Assembly (NCBI GenBank): GCA_017476665.1
Contig: JAFUZJ010000064.1
Coordinates: forward strand, 34,455-98,454
DNA length: 64,000 nt
Direction of reading: 5' to 3'
From: Lachnospiraceae bacterium
Lineage (GTDB): Bacteria; Bacillota; Clostridia; Lachnospirales; Lachnospiraceae
Under the pieces are notes generated by a model that worked only from the letters and a program-made list of their open reading frames with translations, was not told the DNA's origin and did not search any database. Shown piece after piece: positions 43,930 to 49,974 of the stretch. The translations under genes and the position numbers were made by a program. Positions within the stretch are counted from its first letter, which is position 1. Each line of letters starts with the position of its first letter.

Positions 43930-44586
43930 ATGAACCATTATTTGATAGATTATGAAAATGTTAAAGTTGACTATATTAAAAATCTGCCCGGGACCAAGGA
44001 GGGAGACGAGGTGGTGATCTTTTATTCAGAGCAATGTAAGAATATTGCGCTGGAGGCTGTGGAAAGCCTGCTGAAACGGAATCTGAAACTGTTATGCTGT
44101 AAGGTTGTCACCGGTACCAAGAATGCATTGGATTTCCAATTGGCTTCTTATCTGGGCTATTTGCTGGGAAAGGATACCGGAAACGCTAAATACCATATCG
44201 TATCGAATGATAAAGGCTTTGATTGTCTCTGTGATTACTGGAAAAACCAGGGCAAATCGGTAGATCGGATCTGTGCGTCCGGATCTGTGCAGCCTGTACA
44301 GGAAAAAGTGAATGCAAATATTGATGGGAACGATCAGCAGAATTCTGAATCCGGCACAAAGAAGAAAAAAGGCAAAGTCTTAGAGCATGATATGGCTACT
44401 GTGGAAGAAATAAAGAGTGTACTTTCCATAGATGACAACCCCGAAGACGTACTTCTGATATTCAATCAATATAAAACCAAGCAGGCCATCTGCAACGGTC
44501 TTTCAAAGAAGTATAAGGACAGCAAAAAGGCAAGCGCGATCTATAAGAAACTGAAGCCATTACTAAAAAAGAAACATAAAACATGA
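43930..44586 (+). CDS. PIN/NYN-like nuclease domain protein
   Basis: A 218-residue protein. Residues 1-125 look like a PIN-like (NYN-related) RNase domain: HYLIDYENVKVDYIKNLPG gives the first acidic residue, ALDFQLASYLGYLLG the second, and HIVSNDKGFDCLCDYWKNQ the third. These carry the Asp/Glu residues that bind metal in this fold. A Lys-rich linker (about 140-155) leads to a C-terminal helical domain (about 158-218; EEIKSVLSIDDNPEDVLLIF) that may bind nucleic acid or partner proteins. A role in RNA processing or defence is possible but unproven. It is last in the tRNA-downstream cluster and convergent with the HAD gene. Confidence 0.78.
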   Translation: MNHYLIDYENVKVDYIKNLPGTKEGDEVVIFYSEQCKNIALEAVESLLKRNLKLLCCKVVTGTKNALDFQLASYLGYLLGKDTGNAKYHIVSNDKGFDCLCDYWKNQGKSVDRICASGSVQPVQEKVNANIDGNDQQNSESGTKKKKGKVLEHDMATVEEIKSVLSIDDNPEDVLLIFNQYKTKQAICNGLSKKYKDSKKASAIYKKLKPLLKKKHKT

Positions 44587-44607
44587 GTCCGACATTGACG
44601 GATCTGG

Positions 44608-44647
44608 AAAGAGTAACCTAAAAAGAGCAATCTAAAAAGAGCAACCG
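44608..44647. repeat. short tandem repeat between convergent genes
   Basis: Three copies of a 14-base unit with core AAAGAGYAAYCT occur between the PIN-like and HAD genes. The last copy enters the 3' end of the HAD gene. Confidence 0.55.
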
Positions 44648-44967
44648 CACAGGGTATCGGGAAGCATCGCCTTATCGTCAATATAATAGTCACAGGTGAT
44701 TTTTCTGGAATTATTTCCGTAAAATTCCACGATCTCAGGCAGGTTGTCATTCACTGCGTCAAATTCCAATTCCTGTTCACGGCACCAGGACAGAGCAAGT
44801 TCCAGTGCCGCGCCAGCACGACAGGTCCATAGGATCACTTTGTTTCCGGCCTGTTTCCAGTCTTTCAGATAAGTGATCAGAGGAGTATTCGGCTCCCCAA
44901 CATTCGGCCATTCCCCAAAAGAGAGAGTTCCGTCAAAATCAACAGCAATGATCTTATAATCATACAT
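44632..44967 (-). CDS. small HAD-superfamily phosphatase under an apparent SOS promoter
   Basis: A 111-residue minimal HAD-type hydrolase. Motif I is AVDFDGTLS (nucleophile Asp9, acid/base Asp11), motif II is ILWTCRAG (Thr) and motif III/IV is CDYYIDDKAM near 92-101. There is no large cap domain, so it probably acts on exposed phosphates such as nucleotides or nucleic-acid ends. Similar short HADs occur in phages and in Bacillota genomes. AAAGGAGG precedes ATG 44967. About 85 bases upstream is a strong promoter whose spacer is a LexA box, with a second box near the start of transcription. DNA damage is therefore the likely inducer (inference from the operator match). Confidence 0.87.
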   Translation of the reverse strand: MYDYKIIAVDFDGTLSFGEWPNVGEPNTPLITYLKDWKQAGNKVILWTCRAGAALELALSWCREQELEFDAVNDNLPEIVEFYGNNSRKITCDYYIDDKAMLPDTLCGCSF

Positions 44968-45032
44968 ACGAGATTCCTCCTTTGCTTTTCTGCAAAACCT
45001 GATTTCCCTTTTTAAACAATGTTGCTATACGC

Positions 45033-45046
45033 CAAACGTATGTTTG
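45033..45046. promoter_or_regulatory. LexA (SOS) box 2
   Basis: CAAACGTATGTTTG matches 13 of 14 positions of the Bacillus-type consensus CGAACRNRYGTTYG. It covers the predicted transcription start of the HAD gene. Confidence 0.75.
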
Positions 45047-45051
45047 AGTCT

Positions 45052-45080
45052 ATTATAGAACATATGTTCATTAAGTGCAA
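45052..45080 (-). promoter_or_regulatory. sigma-A promoter of the HAD gene with LexA box 1 in its spacer
   Basis: On the minus strand TTGCAC (45080-45075), a 17-base spacer and TATAAT (45057-45052). The spacer contains GAACATATGTTC (45058-45069), the perfect core of a Bacillus-type LexA box. Repressor bound there would block RNA polymerase directly. Confidence 0.8.
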
Positions 45081-45243
45081 CCGCTACATATTGGGGAATG
45101 TGGTAAAAGCTGCCACAAGAAAAGAATTTTATGTATCAGTCCATAAAAATGTACTGGATTTGTGGATAATAGGATTCAGGAGTCAGGCAGACGCCTGGGC
45201 AGGTTGGAGTAAGAGTCGGATAAAACAAAAGGGGGTACAAATA

Positions 45244-45414
45244 ATGCATGTACAGGATAAAAGAGCGGTAGAGACTATGTGCAGATGCGGGATCAATCTG
45301 GAGGGAATCTTAAAGATGTTTCCCATGTTTCAGCCGGAAGAGGTAGAAGGTATCTTTTGGGATGTGTTGGGAGAAAAGATTGTGGATGTTGCGAAAAAAG
45401 AAGTGAATCTGTAA
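45244..45414 (+). CDS. small hypothetical protein (56 aa)
   Basis: A 56-residue protein starting at ATG 45244 after an AAGGGGGT ribosome binding site. The sequence is helical, with TMCRCGINLEGILKMFPMF followed by the acidic PEEVEGIFWDVLG. The helix-turn-helix-like spacing and its two cysteines suggest a small partner or regulatory protein, but I recognise no family. The same frame is open back to 45019, across the LexA boxes; no ribosome binding site supports a longer protein. Confidence 0.55.
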   Translation: MHVQDKRAVETMCRCGINLEGILKMFPMFQPEEVEGIFWDVLGEKIVDVAKKEVNL

Positions 45415-45497
45415 AGCGTCTTGTCGTCGCCATGTGGTTATAGTAAAATATAGATATATTAAAGTGGGGCGGGAAAAATAGAAGAGGATGTTTTACT

Positions 45498-45644
45498 ATG
45501 GTTGCACAGGAAGTCATAAATGAAATAGACAGGGTTATTAAAGCGTGCTGGAAAGAGGATATCCCCAGGGATTACATGGAGGGGTATTTGCTTAGGGAGG
45601 ACTCTTTAAATGATCTATGGAAATTCATTCATACAATAATTTGA
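45498..45644 (+). CDS. possible small protein (48 aa)
   Basis: ATG 45498 to TGA 45642-45644 encodes 48 residues (MVAQEVINEIDRVIKACW at the start). They form two amphipathic helices with many charged residues and two Trp. AGAGGA lies about 11 bases upstream. Neighbouring frames are closed, and the codon pattern is plausible for a real gene. No family recognised. Confidence 0.4.
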   Translation: MVAQEVINEIDRVIKACWKEDIPRDYMEGYLLREDSLNDLWKFIHTII

Positions 45645-45716
45645 ATGAGGAAATGAATGATGAGGGAGCTGTTTGGCTGGATTAAGTTGGAGCTCTTTGA
45701 GTATGAAAGTGTAAAT

Positions 45717-45743
45717 TGTAAATTGAAACGTTGTAAATTGAAA
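45717..45743. repeat. tandem TGTAAATTGAAA repeat
   Basis: Two copies (45717-45728 and 45732-45743), 15 bases apart, lie upstream of the HipB-like regulator's promoter. They could be an additional regulator site; no match to a known operator. Confidence 0.5.
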
Positions 45744-45769
45744 TACATCCCGCACTATGTTTAATATAA

Positions 45770-45805
45770 TTGACAAAATGTAGATAATGGTTTAATATAT
45801 TAAAC
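45770..45805 (+). promoter_or_regulatory. promoter and palindromic operator of the HipB-like regulator
   Basis: TTGACA (45770-45775), a 17-base spacer and TAATAT (45793-45798). The perfect palindrome GTTTAATATATTAAAC (45790-45805) covers the -10. A related sequence, GTTTAATATAATTGAC (45759-45774), covers the -35. This is the arrangement expected for autorepression. Confidence 0.7.
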
Positions 45806-45837
45806 ATAGATGAACGCAAAAAACAAAAGGAGTTTTT

Positions 45838-46158
45838 ATGAGCAAAAAATCGGTTGTGATAATGCCTGCAACCCAAGAAATACTGACTACCATGGGAGAA
45901 CAAATAAAAAAAGCCAGATTGAGAAGAAATCTTTCGGTAGAATTGGTTGCGGAAAGAGCCGGGATCAGCCGTGCTACCTTGTGGTCAGTCGAAAAAGGAA
46001 CGCCCACGGTTTCTATGGGAACTTATGCAGCGGTGTTGCATGCATTGGGTGGAATGGACAAAGATTTAGAGTTTATTGCAAAGGATGATGAATTGGGGCG
46101 ACGGTTACAGGACCTGAATCTCCCGATGAGGAAAAGGGCAAAAAGGAACAGGATATAA
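45838..46158 (+). CDS. XRE-family HTH regulator, HipB-like, without HipA
   Basis: A 106-residue DNA-binding protein. The helix-turn-helix covers about 17-75: MGEQIKKARLRRNLSVELVA, then ERAGISRATLWSVEKGTPTV with the recognition helix. The tail, LQDLNLPMRKRAKRN, matches the C-terminal strand of HipB antitoxins, which normally pair with the HipA kinase toxin in the next gene. Here the next gene, starting one base after the stop, is vanW-like and not hipA. AAAGGAG precedes ATG 45838. The upstream promoter overlaps a perfect palindrome, so it likely represses itself and perhaps the vanW gene. Confidence 0.87.
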   Translation: MSKKSVVIMPATQEILTTMGEQIKKARLRRNLSVELVAERAGISRATLWSVEKGTPTVSMGTYAAVLHALGGMDKDLEFIAKDDELGRRLQDLNLPMRKRAKRNRI

Positions 46159-46159
46159 A

Positions 46160-47662
46160 ATGGCAAACACAAGCAGAAGAACCAACAGAAAAACAACCGG
46201 AAAAAAGAATTACAGCAGGAACCAATCTGCCGTCAGAAACCAGTCCGGCAGGAGGAAAAACAGCCGAAAGCGCAAAAAAATGCTTTACCGCAGGATCACG
46301 GTAGGCGTGATCGCGGCGGCTGCCCTTTTCCTGCTTCTTTTTGGCGTGCTCATAATTCAGAAGCAGATCCGTGCGGCGAGCAAAGTGGATACGGTACTGA
46401 TCTATGTGGACGGCGAGAACCTTTCCGATATGCCCAGAGAGCAGGCAAAGAAATTTTTAGGAGATAAGTATGCCTGGAACATGACCGTTTCCTATAATGA
46501 GCAGAGTATGCCGATTGAAAATCCGTTCACGGATGCAATCAATACGGTGGTCAACAGAGCTTTCAACGATGCCGAACTGGTACAGGAGAGATTGGACAGA
46601 AAAACTTTCTGGAACAAATTTTTCGGAAAAGAAGAGACAGAGCAGGTGGTCATCCGGTATGAGCTGGGCCTGCCGGATATCAGTGAGATCGCGGCCAGTC
46701 TGGCTTCTGAGGTCGCAGCGCAGTGGAGTGTACCTGCAAAGAACTGTGTCATAACAGGATACAATGCGGGCAGCGGACTTTTCGAATTCTCCCAGGCAGT
46801 GGACGGCAAAGAAATTGATGAAGAAAAGCTGAAAACAGATATCTTAAATGCATATGAAAGTCAGGATTATCAGGCGGCGCTTACCGCGCATGCCTATTCG
46901 GTAGAGCCGCAGATCCTTTCGACGGATTATCGTGTCATTGGTTCCTATACCACGACCACAACGAACAATCAGGACCGCAATACCAATGTCCGCTTGGCTG
47001 CCGAGGCAGTGAACGGACAGATCATACAGCCCGGAGAGCAGTTTTCCTATAACACGGTGGTGGGAGAGCGTACCGCGGCAAAGGGGTATAAACCGGCGGC
47101 AGCTTACGCCAACGGCGAGACCGTGCAGGAATACGGCGGCGGTGTCTGCCAGGTGTCCAGCACACTTTATAACGCGGTGATCGCAGCGGGATTGCAGACC
47201 AACGAAAGAACGGGACATTCTTATGAACCTACCTATGTGACGCCCGGCCAGGATGCCACAGTCAGCTATAGGAAGCCGGACTTCGTGTTCACGAACACGA
47301 GTGAGGTGCCTGTGGGAATCCGTACGTCTTTCCAGAACCGTACCATGTATGTGGAGATTTTCGGTGTGCCGATCCTGGAGGAGGGAACGAAGCGTTATAT
47401 GGAATCCAAGCAGGTGTCTCTTTTGGATCCGCCGGCACCCACTTATGTGGAAGATCCGGCAGTGCCTTACGGCGAGGAAGTTGTGGCGAAAAATGCTACC
47501 AATGGCAGTATCTGGACGACAGATATTGTTCTGGAGAAAGACGGCGAGATCCTGGAGAGGACTTACCTGCATCGGACAAATTATAAGGGACATGCGGCGG
47601 TGATTCACCGAAACACCCAGACGCCCCCGGCGGAACCTGCTCCGGCAGATGACGATGATTGA
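46160..47662 (+). CDS. VanW-family cell-envelope protein
   Basis: A 500-residue protein. A very basic cytoplasmic N-terminus (about 1-43) precedes one membrane helix (about 45-68). The outer part has a PG-binding-4-like region (about 75-265), then the VanW domain (about 275-400) with NVRLAAEAVNGQIIQPGEQFS and the conserved EYGGGVCQVSSTLYNA. A G5-like or beta-rich end and an acidic PAEPAPADDDD tail finish it. VanW was named from vancomycin resistance clusters, but most copies, such as this one, lie outside them and their role in peptidoglycan maintenance is unknown. It is one base after the HipB-like gene. Confidence 0.92.
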   Translation: MANTSRRTNRKTTGKKNYSRNQSAVRNQSGRRKNSRKRKKMLYRRITVGVIAAAALFLLLFGVLIIQKQIRAASKVDTVLIYVDGENLSDMPREQAKKFLGDKYAWNMTVSYNEQSMPIENPFTDAINTVVNRAFNDAELVQERLDRKTFWNKFFGKEETEQVVIRYELGLPDISEIAASLASEVAAQWSVPAKNCVITGYNAGSGLFEFSQAVDGKEIDEEKLKTDILNAYESQDYQAALTAHAYSVEPQILSTDYRVIGSYTTTTTNNQDRNTNVRLAAEAVNGQIIQPGEQFSYNTVVGERTAAKGYKPAAAYANGETVQEYGGGVCQVSSTLYNAVIAAGLQTNERTGHSYEPTYVTPGQDATVSYRKPDFVFTNTSEVPVGIRTSFQNRTMYVEIFGVPILEEGTKRYMESKQVSLLDPPAPTYVEDPAVPYGEEVVAKNATNGSIWTTDIVLEKDGEILERTYLHRTNYKGHAAVIHRNTQTPPAEPAPADDDD

Positions 47663-47695
47663 CAGGATTGACAGCGACAGAGGAGGAATCTGCAT

Positions 47696-47950
47696 ATGGA
47701 AGATAGAACGATCAATATGACGGTTTCACCTGTGTGTACAAAGAATGGGATGAAAGTGGCGTATGTCTCTTTCACAGACGGAGAGCGCACAGCGGAGGGA
47801 GAGATTCCCGGATGCAGGATCACGCAGAACAAAGGCTTCGATGCGAACGAAGTGGAGCAGTTGGAGAATTACATGCGTCGTGAACTCACGGCCCTAAAGA
47901 AGATGGCGGCCCGCATCAATGTTTTGGATGCATTCATGGGTAAGAAATAA
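47696..47950 (+). CDS. conserved small hypothetical protein (84 aa)
   Basis: An 84-residue protein with a beta-rich N-terminal half (VSPVCTKNGMKVAYVSFTDG, then RTAEGEIPGCRI) and a C-terminal helix (FDANEVEQLENYMRRELTAL). Proteins of this size and shape are conserved in Lachnospiraceae without a known function. GAGGAGG precedes ATG 47696. It lies 33 bases after vanW and 46 bases before moeA, so the three likely share a transcript. Confidence 0.72.
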   Translation: MEDRTINMTVSPVCTKNGMKVAYVSFTDGERTAEGEIPGCRITQNKGFDANEVEQLENYMRRELTALKKMAARINVLDAFMGKK

Positions 47951-47996
47951 AACGCAGACAAGACAGGAAAGACTGCAGGCGGAAGCGGAGGCTAAC

Positions 47997-49214
47997 ATGG
48001 CACAGGAAAAAACACCTGAAATTGAAGAATGTCTGGAAAGACTTTTACAATATGCAAAGGCACAGCCGGCGGAGGAAGTACCTATTCTGGAGGCCACAGG
48101 CAAAGTGCTGGCGGAGGAGGTCATAGCACAGATTTCCGTGCCGCCCTACCCGAAGTCCGCTATGGACGGCTATGCGGTCTGCGCCGCAGATCTTGCAGGT
48201 GCGGACAGAGAGCGCCCCGTGCAATTTGCCGTAAAAGGCAAGCTGATGGCGGGAGATTATGAGGAAATTTCCTATGAGAAAAATACGGCGGTTCGTGTCA
48301 TGACGGGAGCGTTTATCCCTGAGGGATATGATGCGGTGATCCGGCAGGAGGACACGGATTATGGTGAGGATACCGTGACCATCTATACCGACACCAAGCC
48401 GTATATGAATTACTGCAAAATGGGCGAGGATATTCAGGCAGAGCAGCCCCTGCTGTCTGCACACACCAGACTGACGCCGCTGCATATCGGATTATTGGCA
48501 GAGGTGGGTATTGAAAAAGTAAAGGTTTATAAGCCTCTGCGCGCGGCAATCCTCTGTACCGGTTCGGAACTGATGAATGTGGGGCAGCCTTTGCAGCCCG
48601 GCAAGATTTACAATAACATTTCTTATATTCTTTCTTCCGCCATCCGCAGGGAAGGCTTGGAGGTTTCTGCCATGCAGATCTGTGAGGACGAGATAGATAT
48701 TTTGTCACAGAAACTGCAGAAGGCGTTGGAGTGTTCAGACCTGGTCATCACCACCGGCGGCGTGTCCGTGGGACAGAAAGACCTGATCCCGGAGGTGCTG
48801 CAAAAGCTGGGAGCGGATATCCTGTTTCGCAGAGCAAATATCCAGCCTGGCACCCCCACCACCGGCAGCGTCAAGGACGGCAAGATTATTTTAAGTCTGT
48901 CCGGAAATCCTTACGCGGCAACTGTCAATTTTGAGATCTATTTCTGGTCGTTGGCAGCGAAAATGATGGGGCACGAAAGCTTCGATACCCGGAAACGGAC
49001 GGCGGTGTTGCAAACCCCATATCCGAAGAAAAATCATGCCAGAAGGTTTCTGCGGGCATACTATGAAAACGGCGAAGTGACTTTGCCTTCCCCGGTGCAC
49101 GCTTCCTCGGTGATTTCCAATCTGACACAGTGCAATTGCTATATTGATCTGGAGAAAGGCAGAGAGGTGCGGGTAGGGGACGAAGTGTGCGTCCGCATGA
49201 TCAAGGGGCAGTAA
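47997..49214 (+). CDS. moeA: molybdopterin molybdenumtransferase
   Basis: A 405-residue MoeA, which inserts molybdate into adenylylated molybdopterin. Domain III carries LCTGSELMNVGQPLQPGKIY and the active-site TTGGVSVGQKDLIPEVL. PPYPKSAMDGYAVCAADLAG lies near residue 45, and LSGNPYAATVNFEIYFW near 300. ATG 47997 follows GCGGAGG; the frame is open further upstream within the preceding gene but without a ribosome binding site. No molybdoenzyme or other moa/mog gene is nearby, so the pathway must be completed elsewhere. Confidence 0.95.
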   Translation: MAQEKTPEIEECLERLLQYAKAQPAEEVPILEATGKVLAEEVIAQISVPPYPKSAMDGYAVCAADLAGADRERPVQFAVKGKLMAGDYEEISYEKNTAVRVMTGAFIPEGYDAVIRQEDTDYGEDTVTIYTDTKPYMNYCKMGEDIQAEQPLLSAHTRLTPLHIGLLAEVGIEKVKVYKPLRAAILCTGSELMNVGQPLQPGKIYNNISYILSSAIRREGLEVSAMQICEDEIDILSQKLQKALECSDLVITTGGVSVGQKDLIPEVLQKLGADILFRRANIQPGTPTTGSVKDGKIILSLSGNPYAATVNFEIYFWSLAAKMMGHESFDTRKRTAVLQTPYPKKNHARRFLRAYYENGEVTLPSPVHASSVISNLTQCNCYIDLEKGREVRVGDEVCVRMIKGQ

Positions 49215-49278
49215 AGATTACATTAAAAATACATTGGTATGGTATTCTGTATCTGACAAAACAAAGGAGGATGCTGTA

Positions 49279-49974
49279 ATGGCGATCAAAGCGGAGATTC
49301 TGCTGATCGAGGATGATCCTGATATTGCGGAGAACATACAGGAATATCTGACCAATAAAAGCAAGGGACAGTGGACGCTTCATATTGCGGACAACGGGAG
49401 GGACGGCGCAGAGCTTGCGGCGGAGGAGGACTATGCCGTGATTTTGCTGGATGTCAATCTGCCCGGCATGGACGGATTCGCAGTCTGCCGAAACTTAAGA
49501 AAGCAGGGGATTCAGACACCGGTCATTTTCCTGACCGCGCGGTTTGCCGAGGAGGATGCCCTGAAAGGTTACGAGAGCGGCGGGGATGATTATCTGGTCA
49601 AGCCTTTTTCTCTGGCGCAGCTGTTCGCGAAGATGAGTGCCCTGCTGAACCGTTTAAACGGCGGCGCGCAGGAGGAGTTTACCTGCGGGGATCTGACCGT
49701 AAATCGCAGTGAGCGAAAGATTTTCCTCAGGGGCGAGGCGCTTACGCTGCCGCCCAAGGAGTATGATATTCTGCTTTATTTTCTGGAACATCCGAACCGT
49801 CTTATCAGCAAAGAGAGTCTGATCGTCGGAGCATGGGGCTACGACAGTGAGATGACGGAGCGGGGTCTTGACAATCACATCAAAAATATTCGCAAAGCCA
49901 TTCAAGCCTCCGAAATGCAGATAACCACCATACGCAAATTGGGTTATCGGTTTGGTCAGAAAGGAGCGCAATGA
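49279..49974 (+). CDS. OmpR-family response regulator
   Basis: A 231-residue regulator. The acidic pair is in LLIEDDPDIAEN, the phosphoacceptor Asp in VILLDVNLPGMDGF, the Thr in IFLTARF and the Lys in DDYLVKPFS. The winged helix (about 130-228) has LPPKEYDILLYFLEHPNRL and recognition-region residues around ERGLDNHIKNIRKAI. AAAGGAGG precedes ATG 49279. The stop overlaps the kinase start (ATGA), so the pair is coupled. Compared with the first system in the window, no ABC exporter follows. Confidence 0.95.
   Translation: MAIKAEILLIEDDPDIAENIQEYLTNKSKGQWTLHIADNGRDGAELAAEEDYAVILLDVNLPGMDGFAVCRNLRKQGIQTPVIFLTARFAEEDALKGYESGGDDYLVKPFSLAQLFAKMSALLNRLNGGAQEEFTCGDLTVNRSERKIFLRGEALTLPPKEYDILLYFLEHPNRLISKESLIVGAWGYDSEMTERGLDNHIKNIRKAIQASEMQITTIRKLGYRFGQKGAQ

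Noticed and set aside
45019-45243. N-terminal extension of the 56-residue protein
   Set aside because: It would start beside the LexA boxes without a ribosome binding site and reads as ordinary non-coding DNA; kept only as a remark.
46160-47662. Vancomycin-resistance cluster from vanW
   Set aside because: No vanA/vanH/vanX/vanY or vanR/vanS-like neighbours in order; isolated vanW-like genes are common in Clostridia.
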